Of a stretch of DNA of 12,480 nucleotides, positions 1-7,082 are shown one piece after another; within the stretch, counting starts at the first letter, position 1; each line of letters starts with the position of its first letter. The notes under the pieces are model-generated. The model had not been told where the DNA came from. It searched no databases and was given only the letters and a program-made list of their open reading frames with translations. Origin of the DNA: PALSA-911 sp043742865 (GTDB lineage Bacteria > Pseudomonadota > Alphaproteobacteria > Acetobacterales > Acetobacteraceae); NCBI GenBank assembly GCA_043742865.1, contig JAYTXR010000017.1, positions 1-12,480 on the forward strand. The letters are read 5' to 3'. The position numbers were made by a program, and so were the translations under genes.

Positions 1-65
1 TGGTCAAGAGGCAAGCTTTGGATCAATCGGCACAATCGGCACAAACGACATGGGCGCAAATTCGC

Positions 66-1337
66 TCAGATCGCATGAAGCGCCACCACATTGCCTTCAC
101 GTCGGGCCGAAGGCAGGGCGCAAAACTCGGCCCAGAAATCCATCAGCTTGCGCCGCTTCTCGAACAGATCACCGCGCGCATAGGCGGCTTCGGTTCGGTC
201 GCCCAGGACATGCGCTAGCGCCGCCTCCGCCACCTCGCGCGGCGTTGCCGTCGCCTCCCCTGTCCAGTCGCGGAAGGTGGAGCGGAAGCCATGCACGGTC
301 AGCTCGCCCCGCTTCATCCGCCGCAATACCATCGCCATCGCCATTACGGACAACGGGCGGCCAGCAACCGCGCCGGGGAATATGAACGCATCCGGGCTAG
401 CGATAGTTCGCAGTTTAGCCATATCGCCCAGGAGGGGGAGACAAGGGACCGATAAAGGGACGCGGTGTTCCCGCTTGCCCTTCATGCGGGCGGCTGGAAC
501 CGTCCAGATTTTCGCCTGTAGGTCCATCTCGCCCCAGCGCGCGCCCAACACCTCGCCAGACCGGGCGGCGGTCAGGATGGCGAATTCCAGGGCGCGGGCA
601 GCGATGCCAGATTGCTCGCGGAGCGCTGCCAGGAAGTCCGCTACCTCCGCCCAGGGCAGCGCCGCATGATGCTCTACCGGGGCCACTTTGGACCGCGCCG
701 GCAGGGTTAGCGCCAGATGGCCTTTCCAGGTAGCGGGGTTCTCCCCGGTCCGCCAGCCGCATGCCTTGCTGTAATCCAGCACCGCCTCCACCCGCCCGCG
801 CACCCGGCCAGCCGTCTCGGTCTTTGTGTTCCAGATCGGTTGCAGCGCGGCCAGGACGTGCGCCGTCTCGACGGCGGATACCGGCACGTCGCCAAAATGG
901 GGATCGGCATAGGTGGCGAGCGTATTGGCCCAGTGCTGACGATGCTTCGGATTGCGCCAGCTCGCCTCGTGCGCATTGATGTAGCGGGTGGTCGCATCGC
1001 TGAAGGTAATCGCCTTCACCGCCGCGTGCTGCAACTCCGCTGCTACCTGCACCGCGTCCGCCTCGCGCTTGGCCAGGGGATCGACACCGGACCGCACCCC
1101 CTTCATCAGAGCGGCAGCTTTCTCGCGAGCCTCGGCCAGGGGAACGGCAGCCAGATCGGCACCCGCACGCCCCAGGCCCATCTCCCGCATCTTGCAGCCG
1201 GGCATGGTGTAGCGGAACAGCCAGAACCGGGCCTTGGTCGGTCGAACCACCAAATATAGCCCGTTGCCGTCCCCGTAGCGTCCCGGCTTGGCTGTTCTCA
1301 CCGTGGCGGCAGAAAGTGCTCCGGCCTTGCGTGGCAT
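66..1337 (-). CDS. Tyrosine recombinase (P4/CP4-57-type island integrase)
   Basis: 423 residues. Site-specific integrase expected to catalyse integration and excision of a genomic island at the adjacent tRNA-Sec gene. The N-terminal ~90 residues look like the DUF4102 arm-binding domain of P4-like integrases (TAKPGRYGDGNGLYLVV near 15-31, then the FWLFRY strand). A core-binding helical domain covers about 110-210, and the catalytic domain about 225-405. All expected catalytic residues are visible: R259 (TAARSGE), K286 (RMKGKRE), H349 and R352 (HGFR), H376 (LAHVLG) and the nucleophile Y386. I chose the ATG at 1337, preceded by an AGGGGAC-like ribosome site. The reading frame stays open to 1574, but that extension only translates the tRNA gene and the att region. 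The gene starts 161 bases from the tRNA 3' end and reads away from it, as in tRNA-borne islands. It appears intact. Confidence 0.93.
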   Translation of the reverse strand: MPRKAGALSAATVRTAKPGRYGDGNGLYLVVRPTKARFWLFRYTMPGCKMREMGLGRAGADLAAVPLAEAREKAAALMKGVRSGVDPLAKREADAVQVAAELQHAAVKAITFSDATTRYINAHEASWRNPKHRQHWANTLATYADPHFGDVPVSAVETAHVLAALQPIWNTKTETAGRVRGRVEAVLDYSKACGWRTGENPATWKGHLALTLPARSKVAPVEHHAALPWAEVADFLAALREQSGIAARALEFAILTAARSGEVLGARWGEMDLQAKIWTVPAARMKGKREHRVPLSVPCLPLLGDMAKLRTIASPDAFIFPGAVAGRPLSVMAMAMVLRRMKRGELTVHGFRSTFRDWTGEATATPREVAEAALAHVLGDRTEAAYARGDLFEKRRKLMDFWAEFCALPSARREGNVVALHAI

Positions 1338-1342
1338 GGACC

Positions 1343-1498
1343 GTCCCCTATCGTCCCCAAGTCCATCCCCTAATGATTTCACTGAACGGGGATGAACGCA
1401 AGCGGATAAATGGGGATGCCTTAATCTACAAAACCCAGGCAATTCGTGGCTTTTCTGGAGGTTAGGCGGATGGCTGCGAACGGGGCTGATTAGGGGAT
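1343..1498. repeat. Mirrored GGGGAY hexamer array between int and selC
   Basis: Six copies of GGGGAY lie in 156 bases. Three read on the minus strand (gtcccc 1343-1348, gtcccc 1353-1358, atcccc 1365-1370) and three on the plus strand (ggggat 1388-1393, 1412-1417, 1493-1498). The outer pair extends to an exact 10-base inverted repeat, atcccctaat (1365-1374) and attaggggat (1489-1498), the second copy abutting the tRNA CCA end. By analogy with P4-type islands these could be arm-type integrase or excisionase sites, or an operator for int. That role is inferred from position and repetition only. Confidence 0.5.
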
Positions 1499-1520
1499 TG
1501 GCGGAAGAGGCGGGAGTCGA
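1499..1520 (-). other. Candidate att site at the 3' end of tRNA-Sec
   Basis: The 3' end of selC (T arm, acceptor 3' strand and encoded CCA) immediately precedes the integrase region. P4-type integrases normally recombine within the 3' part of a tRNA gene, and the incoming attP restores the tRNA. The crossover core is therefore expected here, with a direct repeat of this segment at the far island end. No second copy is present in the window, so the exact limits are unknown. Confidence 0.5.
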
Positions 1521-1593
1521 ACCCACCGGAGACGCCAGGCGCCTCCCAACGGATTTGAAGTCCGCGCGTCCCACCGGGGTACGGTTCTCTTCC
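1499..1593 (-). tRNA. selC: tRNA-Sec (selenocysteine, anticodon TCA)
   Basis: A 95-base tRNA with encoded CCA, discriminator G and the anticodon loop CTTCAAA, giving anticodon TCA, which reads UGA. Diagnostic Sec features are visible: 5' end GGAAGAG pairing with CTCTTCC; a long D stem closing a CGGT loop (CGT, bulged A, CCC with GGGACG); a 5-bp anticodon stem; a very long variable arm of 7 bp (GGAGGCG/CGTCTCC around CCTGG); and a T loop TTCGACT. It is charged with serine, converted by SelA and delivered by SelB. It lies 13 bases downstream of selA on the same strand, so co-transcription is likely. Oddity: the 3' strand of the acceptor plus T stem has 12 bases, one fewer than the 13 of E. coli tRNA-Sec. 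Confidence 0.95.
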
Positions 1594-1606
1594 GTCGAAC
1601 ACGCTA

Positions 1607-3007
1607 TCAGCCGGGAACCAGCCGGTCCAGCTGACCGATGAAGCCGGCCTCGTCTTCCAGGCAGCGCAAGTCGAACAGCAGCGCCCCGTCATGCAGCCGG
1701 CCGATCACCGGCATTGGCAGATCGCGAAACGATTTTGCCAGGCGGGTCAAAGCCCGCCCGCTTGGCACGCGCAGCGCAACGGCGATGCTGGGCAGCAGAT
1801 CGACCGGGCGCGAGCCGCTGCCAATCTGGCTGGCGCAGGGGACGATCGTTATTTCCACGCCCACCCCCAGGCGCGCCGACAACGAAGCGGCGATGCGGTC
1901 GGCAACGGAGCGGATCTCCGCCTCGGGGCGGGTCAGCCGGCGCAGCGCCGGCAGCCGCGCCGCCAGCCGATCGGGGTCCAGATACAGCCGCAACACCGCC
2001 GCCAGCGCCGCCAGGATCAACTTGTCGACACGCAAGGCCCGCTTCAGCGGGTTCTTCCGGAGTTGGGCGATCAGCGCCGCGCGGCCGACCACCAGCCCGG
2101 CCTGCGGTCCGCCCAGCAGCTTGTCGCCGCTGAAGGTCACCAGATCGGCGCCGTCGCGCAGCGCCTCCATCGGCGTCGGCTCCTGCGGCAGGCCGAAGCG
2201 GCCCAGATCGATCAGGCTGCCGCTGCCGAGATCGTTGAGGAACGGGATGCCCCGCTCGCGCGCCAGCGCCGCCAGTTCGGCTTCCGGCACCGAGGCAATA
2301 AAGCCGGAAATCGCGTAATTGCTGGCATGCACCTTCATGATCGCGGCGGTGCGCGGGCCGATGGCGTCGGCATAATCGGCAAGATGGGTGCGGTTGGTGG
2401 TGCCGATCTCGCGCAGCCGGGCGCCGGCGCGGGCCATCACGTCGGGAATGCGGAAGGCGCCGCCGATCTCCACCAACTCCCCCCGCGATACCAGCACCTC
2501 GCGGCGGTTCGCCAGGCTGTTCAGCGCCAGCAGCACGGCGGCGGCATTGTTGTTGACGACGATCGCGTCCTCGGCGCCGATCAGCCGGCAGATCAGATTT
2601 TTAACGTGGTCGTCCCGCTCCCCACGGCCGCCGGTCGCCAGATCGTATTCCAGGTTGCAGGCATCGGCCGCCTCCGTCATCGCGGCGATCGCTTCGGGCG
2701 GCAGCGGGGCGCGGCCGAGATTGGTGTGCAGCACCGTGCCGGTCAGGTTGAACACCCTCCGCAGGCTCGGCTCGGCCTGGCGCGCCAGCCGGACCAGGGC
2801 CTGACGCTCGATCTCGGCGGATACCGCGTCGCGGGTCTGCAGACCGGCGCCGTTGGCCGGCCCGTTGCGAATAATCTCCAGCGCCAGGCGCAGTTCTTCC
2901 AGCACCAGCGCCCGGCCGTACTCCGCCGCCGCACCGACCATGCCGGGACGGCGCAGCAGCGCATCCACCGATGGTAGGTTGGTCGCCAAGGATGGCCTAA
3001 CCTTCAC
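1607..3007 (-). CDS. selA: L-seryl-tRNA(Sec) selenium transferase (Sec synthase)
   Basis: 466 residues, close to the ~463 of E. coli SelA. This PLP enzyme converts seryl-tRNA-Sec to selenocysteyl-tRNA-Sec using selenophosphate, in the cytoplasm. Family signatures in order: N-terminal LPSVDALLRRPG (11-22); FNLTGTVLHTNLGRAPLP (86-103); ERDDHV (130-135); VVNNNAAAVLLAL (150-162); EIGGAFRIPDVM (180-191); EIGTTNRTH (200-208); LNDLGSGS (257-264); and the PLP lysine K296 in TFSGDKLLGGPQAG. The GTG at 3007 is chosen because it gives the family N-terminus and is preceded by a GGGGGG run. The longer open frame to 3295 would run into divergent selD. The product of selD upstream and selC downstream is its substrate supply. 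selB, which commonly follows selA, is not here. Confidence 0.96.
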   Translation of the reverse strand: MKVRPSLATNLPSVDALLRRPGMVGAAAEYGRALVLEELRLALEIIRNGPANGAGLQTRDAVSAEIERQALVRLARQAEPSLRRVFNLTGTVLHTNLGRAPLPPEAIAAMTEAADACNLEYDLATGGRGERDDHVKNLICRLIGAEDAIVVNNNAAAVLLALNSLANRREVLVSRGELVEIGGAFRIPDVMARAGARLREIGTTNRTHLADYADAIGPRTAAIMKVHASNYAISGFIASVPEAELAALARERGIPFLNDLGSGSLIDLGRFGLPQEPTPMEALRDGADLVTFSGDKLLGGPQAGLVVGRAALIAQLRKNPLKRALRVDKLILAALAAVLRLYLDPDRLAARLPALRRLTRPEAEIRSVADRIAASLSARLGVGVEITIVPCASQIGSGSRPVDLLPSIAVALRVPSGRALTRLAKSFRDLPMPVIGRLHDGALLFDLRCLEDEAGFIGQLDRLVPG

Positions 3008-3049
3008 ACGCTTATCCCCCCGAGAAATACGCCAAGAAAGACGCCGAAA
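3008..3049. promoter_or_regulatory. 42-base divergent selA/selD intergenic spacer
   Basis: The GTG of selA and the ATG of selD are separated by only 42 bases. Two independent non-overlapping sigma-70 promoters plus leaders hardly fit, so the promoters must overlap each other or extend into the opposing coding regions. The C6 run at 3016-3021 serves as a G-rich ribosome site for selA, and AAGAAAG near 3034-3040 could serve selD. I see no convincing -35/-10 pair. Confidence 0.45.
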
Positions 3050-5308
3050 ATGACACCGACGACCCCCATTCTCAAGGACGTCGTGCTCCTCGGCGCCGGG
3101 CATGCCCATGTCGCGGTGCTGCGCCGCTTCGCGATGCGCCCGATGCAAGGCGTGCGGCTTACGGTGATCACGCGCGAGGTGGACACGCCCTATTCCGGGA
3201 TGCTGCCGGGCTTCATCGCCGGGCAATACGATTTCGACGACATGCATATCGATGTGCGCCGGCTCTGCCGCTACGCTGGCGCCCGGCTGTATCATGCCGA
3301 GGTTTGGCGGCTCGACCCCGTGCTGAAACAGGTGTTCTGCCGCGGGCGGCCGGCGGTGGGGTATGATCTGCTATCCATCGACATCGGCTCGACTCCGGAT
3401 CTCGCCGATATTCCCGGTGCGGCCGAACATGCCATGCCGGTGAAGCCGATCGGCCAGCTGATCGCCCGATATGAATTGCTGGCGGCCCGGATCGCCGAGC
3501 GGTCGGAACCCACCCGCATCGGCGTGATCGGCGCCGGGGCGGCGGGGGTGGAGCTGGCGTTCGCGCTGCGCCACCGGTTCACGCCGGCCCAGGCGTCCAT
3601 CGCGCTGTTCGGGGCGGAAGCGGAGGTGCTGGCGGGTTTTTCCGCCGGCGCAAGGCGGCGAGCCGGCAGGCTGTTGGCGGCGCGCGGCATCGAAGTCCAC
3701 CTGGCGCGGGCGGTGTTGCGGATCGAGCCAAAGCGGGTCCATTTCAGCTTCGCGCCGCCGGCGGCTCTGGACGAGATCCTGATCGCCACCCAAGCGGCCA
3801 GCCCAGGCTGGCCCGCAGCGGCCGGGCTGGCGACCGATGCAAGCGGGTTCCTGCGCGTGACGGACCGGCTGCAATCGCTCTCCCATCCCGACATCTTCGC
3901 CGCCGGCGATATTGCCGCCATCGAGGGCCATCCCCGCGCGAAATCCGGCGTGATGGCGGTGCGCGCCGGCCCGCCATTGGCGGAGAATATCCGCCGTGCC
4001 GTGGCTGGCCGCCCGCTGCGGCGCTTCGTGCCGCAATCGCGCTGGCTCAGCCTGATCACCACCGGCGACCGCTACGCCATCGGTGTGCGCGGGGGTCTTT
4101 CGTTCGAAGGCGCCTGGGTATGGCGGCTGAAGGACTGGATCGATCGCCGTTTCATGCGCAAATACCGCGCCCTTCCGGAGATGGAAATTGCCCGACCGGC
4201 GGTGGCGCGCGGCGTGGCCGATGCGGCGGGCCGGGCGGCATTGGCAGAAGCCGCGATGCGCTGCGGCGGCTGCGCGGCGAAAATCGGTAATTCCATCCTC
4301 CAGCGCGTGCTGACCCGGCTGGAAGACCCGTCCCCCGGCGTTTCCATCGGCAGCGTCACCCTCAGCAACATCGCCGTCGGTATGGCGGCGCGCGACGATG
4401 CCGCCGCGTTCACCGTGCCGCCCGGAAAGCTGCTGGTGCAGTCGGCCGATCAGTTCCGCGCCTTCATCGACGACCCCTATATCTTCGGTCAGATCGCGGC
4501 GCATCACGCGCTTGGCGACCTCTATGCGATGGGGGCGCAGCCGCACAGCGCGCTGGCGCTGGCGACGGTGCCGTTCGGTCCGGCGGCCAAGATGGAGGCC
4601 GATCTGTTCCAGCTGCTGGACGGTGCCACCGGCGTGCTGCGCGCCGCCGGGGCGATGCTGATCGGCGGGCACAGCGCCGAGGGGGCGGAGTTGATGCTCG
4701 GGCTGGCGGTGAACGGTCTGGCCGATGCCGAAACCCTGCTGCGCAAATCGGGGCTGCGGCCGGGCGACGCGCTGATCCTTACCAAGCCGATCGGCACCGG
4801 GGTGATCTTCGCCGCCGACATGCGCCACCGGGCGCGGGCACGCTGGGTGGAAGCCGCGCTGGCGCAGATGACAAGCTCCGCCGCCGGCGCCTCGCGGGTC
4901 CTGGCCGCGCACGGCGCCGCTGGCTGCACCGATGTCACCGGCTTCGGCCTGGCCGGGCACCTGCTGGAGATGGCGCAGGCTTCCGGGGTCGATATCCGTC
5001 TCGACCTGGCTTGCGTTCAGCTGCTGGACGGCGCCGAGGCGTTGATCCGGGAGGGGTTGGCAAGCTCACTGCACACGGAAAACCGAGCCGCGGCGGCGCA
5101 GGTCGTGGCGTCCGACACTATAAAGGCCATGCCAGGATTTTCGCTGCTGTTCGACCCGCAAACCGCTGGCGGCCTGCTGGCCGGCATCGCCCAGGATCAG
5201 GTCCAAGCCTGCCTGGCCGCCCTGCACAGAGCCGGCTACCCCGAGGCGGCAATCATCGGCGAGGCGCTGAACCGCGGCAAGAACGGCGAACGCATCCAAG
5301 TCCGCTAG
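3050..5308 (+). CDS. selD: Fused FAD/NAD(P)-dependent oxidoreductase / selenide, water dikinase (SelD)
   Basis: 752 residues in two modules. Residues 1 to ~375 are a pyridine nucleotide-disulfide-oxidoreductase-like (NDH-2-like) domain: first dinucleotide site LLGAGHAH (13-20), DTPYSGMLPGFIAG (45-58), second site VIGAGAAGVELA (159-170) and the FAD-closing motif IFAAGDIA (282-289). Residues ~400-752 are SelD, which makes selenophosphate from selenide and ATP. It has catalytic C408 and K411 (CGGCAAKIG), metal/ATP aspartates around ADQFRAFIDDPY (466-477), ALGDLYAMG (487-495), CTDVTGFGLAGHL (626-638) and DPQTAGG (702-708). The active-site residue is cysteine, not Sec. The fusion architecture is a known family; the oxidoreductase may help supply reduced selenium, which is unproven. 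It supplies SelA, encoded divergently. The stop codon TAG coincides with the left edge of an IS. Confidence 0.95.
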   Translation: MTPTTPILKDVVLLGAGHAHVAVLRRFAMRPMQGVRLTVITREVDTPYSGMLPGFIAGQYDFDDMHIDVRRLCRYAGARLYHAEVWRLDPVLKQVFCRGRPAVGYDLLSIDIGSTPDLADIPGAAEHAMPVKPIGQLIARYELLAARIAERSEPTRIGVIGAGAAGVELAFALRHRFTPAQASIALFGAEAEVLAGFSAGARRRAGRLLAARGIEVHLARAVLRIEPKRVHFSFAPPAALDEILIATQAASPGWPAAAGLATDASGFLRVTDRLQSLSHPDIFAAGDIAAIEGHPRAKSGVMAVRAGPPLAENIRRAVAGRPLRRFVPQSRWLSLITTGDRYAIGVRGGLSFEGAWVWRLKDWIDRRFMRKYRALPEMEIARPAVARGVADAAGRAALAEAAMRCGGCAAKIGNSILQRVLTRLEDPSPGVSIGSVTLSNIAVGMAARDDAAAFTVPPGKLLVQSADQFRAFIDDPYIFGQIAAHHALGDLYAMGAQPHSALALATVPFGPAAKMEADLFQLLDGATGVLRAAGAMLIGGHSAEGAELMLGLAVNGLADAETLLRKSGLRPGDALILTKPIGTGVIFAADMRHRARARWVEAALAQMTSSAAGASRVLAAHGAAGCTDVTGFGLAGHLLEMAQASGVDIRLDLACVQLLDGAEALIREGLASSLHTENRAAAAQVVASDTIKAMPGFSLLFDPQTAGGLLAGIAQDQVQACLAALHRAGYPEAAIIGEALNRGKNGERIQVR

Positions 5309-5324
5309 ACTCGGAACTCAATTA
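5305..5324. repeat. Left terminal inverted repeat of the IS5-family element
   Basis: ctagactcggaactcaatta pairs with the reverse complement of 6131-6150 at 15 of 20 positions, including an uninterrupted ACTCAATT block at 5316-5323. The right end seems to carry about 4-5 extra bases between its outer GAC and the shared part, so the two ends are not equal in length. The outermost bases overlap the selD stop codon. Confidence 0.7.
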
Positions 5325-5382
5325 CCGCTTGCCTGGCTCGGGGCCACCTGATTCAAGCTTCCTGTTCATACGTGAGGATGGG

Positions 5383-6137
5383 ATGGCAAACGAAATCTGG
5401 CTGAACGATGATCCGTGGGCGGCGATAGAACCGCTGCTTTCGGTTGGACGACGCGGCGTGCGCCCGCAACGTAACCGAGAGGTTATCAGCGGTATCCTTC
5501 ATGTTTTGAAGTTCGGCTGGCGTTGGCGAGATTGCCCGAAGGTTTTTGGCCCACCCGGCACGGTCTACAATCGCTTCAATCGATGGTCCAAGGCTGGCAT
5601 CTGGGCGGGGATGCTTGAGGCCTTGACGGTGCTGGATGCCGCCGACATGCAAAGCATCGACAGCACCAGCGCCAAGGCCCACCGCTGTAGCACCGGCGGA
5701 AAAGGGGGGCCTCCGCCCAGGCGATCGGGCGCAGCCGGGGCGGGCGGACAACCAAAATCCACGCCGTCGCTGACCGTCTTGGACGCCTGATCGGGTTCAA
5801 CCTCACCGCGGGCCAGATGGGCGATTGCCCCGCGGCTCCAGGATTGATCGAGGCACTTCCCAAAGCCGAGCACCTACTCGCCGACGCTGCCTATGACAGC
5901 GATTCCTTGCGACAACTGCTGCTGGACCGCGGCACGAAGCCGGTCATCAAGCCCAATCCGACCCGCAAGCACATCCCGCCATTCGATGAGCAACTCTACA
6001 AACAACGAAATCGGATCGAACGCGCATTCTCCCACCTCAAAGACTGGCGGCGAGTGGCTACGCGATACGATAAACTCGTGAGAAATTACCGATCGACCGT
6101 GGCACTGGCAGCTATCATCCTGTGGTGGACAAATTGA
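5383..6137 (+). CDS. IS5-family DDE transposase, two frames joined by a -1 shift
   Basis: Frame A runs from ATG 5383 (GAGG ribosome site just upstream) to TGA 5790. Its homologous part starts MANEIWLNDDPWAAIEPLL and ends near the shift at about 5706, after the first catalytic Asp (D93, QSIDSTSAKAH). Beyond that, frame A is unrelated sequence. The family sequence resumes in the -1 frame with QAIGRSRGGRTTKIHAVADR and continues to TGA 6135-6137. That part carries the second Asp (LLADAAYDSD) and the Glu in the Y-R-E-K motif (YKQRNRIERAFSHLK). The joined product would be about 250 residues, normal for the group. The change of frame lies at an A4G6 run, consistent with programmed slippage but also with a simple indel. 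If slippage does not occur the element is dead. The stop codon lies inside the right inverted repeat. Confidence 0.85.
5699..5711 (+). other. A4G6 slippage site in the transposase
   Basis: Zero-frame codons are gga aaa ggg ggg cct. The continuing homologous frame reads gcc tcc gcc cag from 5709, which requires a -1 shift over the G run (5704-5709). A homopolymer of six G after four A could support ribosomal or transcriptional slippage, as known for several IS families. The heptamer does not fit the classical X XXY YYZ pattern well. Confidence 0.55.
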
Positions 6138-6150
6138 GTCCGGAGCCTGG
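6131..6150. repeat. Right terminal inverted repeat of the IS5-family element
   Basis: aaattgagtccggagcctgg matches the inverted left end at 15 of 20 positions. The transposase stop codon TGA (6135-6137) is embedded in it. Immediately outside is gtcTAatag, supplying the proposed right copy of the TA target duplication. Confidence 0.7.
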
Positions 6151-6194
6151 TCTAATAGATAATCCAACGAACTTTGCTTTAAACCGCGAACGCC

Positions 6195-7082
6195 TCAGGC
6201 CTGCTTGCGCTCGATAAGGCCCTGGCGGATCAGTCGGCTGCGGTTGACCTTGTCTTCGATGTAGGCCCCATCGCCCCAGCGCACCGCGCGTGACATCGCC
6301 TGGGCATCCTCCATGAAGCGCGCGAGCATTTCCAGCAGCGCGTCGCGGTTGTTCAGAAAAACATCGCGCCACATCACCGGGTCCGAAGCGGCGATGCGGG
6401 TGAAATCGCGAAAGCCGGAGGCGGCGAATTTCAGCACTTCCTCGCGGCTTTCGTCTTCCAAATCGTCGGCGGTGCCGCAGATGGTGAAGGCGATCAGATG
6501 CGGCAGGTGGCTGACGATGGCTAGCACCCGATCGTGATGGACCGGCTCCATAATCTCCACCATCGATCCGCAGCGGCGCCAGAACTCGGCGATCGTTTCG
6601 ACCGACGCCGGATCAGTGCCGGGGGGTGGGGTCAGCAGCGTCCAGCGATTCTCGAACAGTGTGGTAAAACCCGAGTCGGGGCCGGAGTATTCAGTGCCGG
6701 CGATCGGGTGGGCGGGGACGAAATGCACGCCCTCAGGCACCAGCGGCCCGATGTCGCGGATGACCGAGACTTTGGTGGACCCAACATCTGTCAGGATGGC
6801 TCCCGGTGCCAGATGCGGGGCGATCTGGGTGGCCAATTCGGCAAAGGCGCCGACGGGCGCGCAAAGCATGACGCAATCGGCACCCTGCACAGCGCGGCCG
6901 GGGTCCAATTCCACCCGGTCGGCGATGCCGAGTTGCATCACCCGGTCCAGGGTTTTTTGCGTCCGCGCGGTGACCACGATCTCGTTCGCGAGATCGCCGC
7001 GTTCGCGGGCGATGCGCGCGACCGAGCTACCGATCAGGCCGATGCCGACCAGGGCCAAGCGCTTGAACAGGGGTTCAGGCAT
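6195..7082 (-). CDS. tyrA: Prephenate/arogenate dehydrogenase
   Basis: 295 residues, cytoplasmic. It oxidatively decarboxylates prephenate (or arogenate) in tyrosine synthesis. Visible signatures: N-terminal Rossmann site GIGLIG (13-18); CAPVGAF (74-80); LTDVGSTK (97-104); substrate-site PAHPIAGTEYSG (123-134); conserved catalytic His region SHLPHL (191-196); and NNRDALLEML (244-253). The C-terminal helical dimerisation region is present, with no ACT domain. After the second beta strand the sequence is TARTQKT rather than the acidic residue typical of NAD-specific enzymes, so NADP use is possible (inference). The ATG at 7082 overlaps the 3' end of the aminotransferase gene by 8 bases, indicating translational coupling. 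It converges on selD and the IS, ending about 42 bases from the IS edge. Confidence 0.94.
   Translation of the reverse strand: MPEPLFKRLALVGIGLIGSSVARIARERGDLANEIVVTARTQKTLDRVMQLGIADRVELDPGRAVQGADCVMLCAPVGAFAELATQIAPHLAPGAILTDVGSTKVSVIRDIGPLVPEGVHFVPAHPIAGTEYSGPDSGFTTLFENRWTLLTPPPGTDPASVETIAEFWRRCGSMVEIMEPVHHDRVLAIVSHLPHLIAFTICGTADDLEDESREEVLKFAASGFRDFTRIAASDPVMWRDVFLNNRDALLEMLARFMEDAQAMSRAVRWGDGAYIEDKVNRSRLIRQGLIERKQA

Larger units (their letters stand above)
5308..6152 (+). mobile_element. IS5-family insertion sequence (IS427/IS1031-like group), ~845 bp
   Basis: The element holds one frameshifted DDE transposase between imperfect terminal inverted repeats (5305-5324 and 6131-6150, 15 of 20 positions match, sharing ACTCAATT). 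If a 2-base TA target was duplicated (5306-5307 and 6153-6154), the IS runs from G5308 to C6152 and both termini begin GAC when read inward. It occupies the space between convergent selD and tyrA. Size, frameshifted transposase and TA target fit IS5-family subgroups; the subgroup and exact ends are inferred, with an uncertainty of a few bases. Confidence 0.85.

Noticed and set aside
1..65. Short tandem aatcggcac repeat at the left edge
   Set aside because: Only two 9-base units; no array, and too little flanking sequence to interpret.
1391..1403. 13-base match gatgaacgcaagc shared with 12331-12343
   Set aside because: A few 13-base matches are expected by chance in 12.5 kb; neither copy extends or lies at an element end in a consistent way.
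1338..1574. N-terminal extension of the integrase frame up to 1574
   Set aside because: It translates the tRNA-Sec gene and the att region; the 423-residue start at 1337 gives a normal integrase N-terminus.
1691..2977. Long plus-strand open frame antisense to selA
   Set aside because: Gln/Arg/Ala-rich shadow of selA with no domain signature.
3008..3295. 96-residue N-terminal extension of SelA from ATG 3295
   Set aside because: It overlaps divergent selD, and the GTG at 3007 gives the normal SelA length and N-terminus.
3371..4960. Long open frame (529 codons) antisense to selD
   Set aside because: A frame shadow in GC-rich coding DNA; low-complexity composition and no recognisable motif.
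5788..5790. TGA ending transposase frame A read as a selenocysteine codon because of the nearby Sec genes
   Set aside because: Homology continues in a different frame from about 5706, so the residues around this TGA are not transposase sequence.
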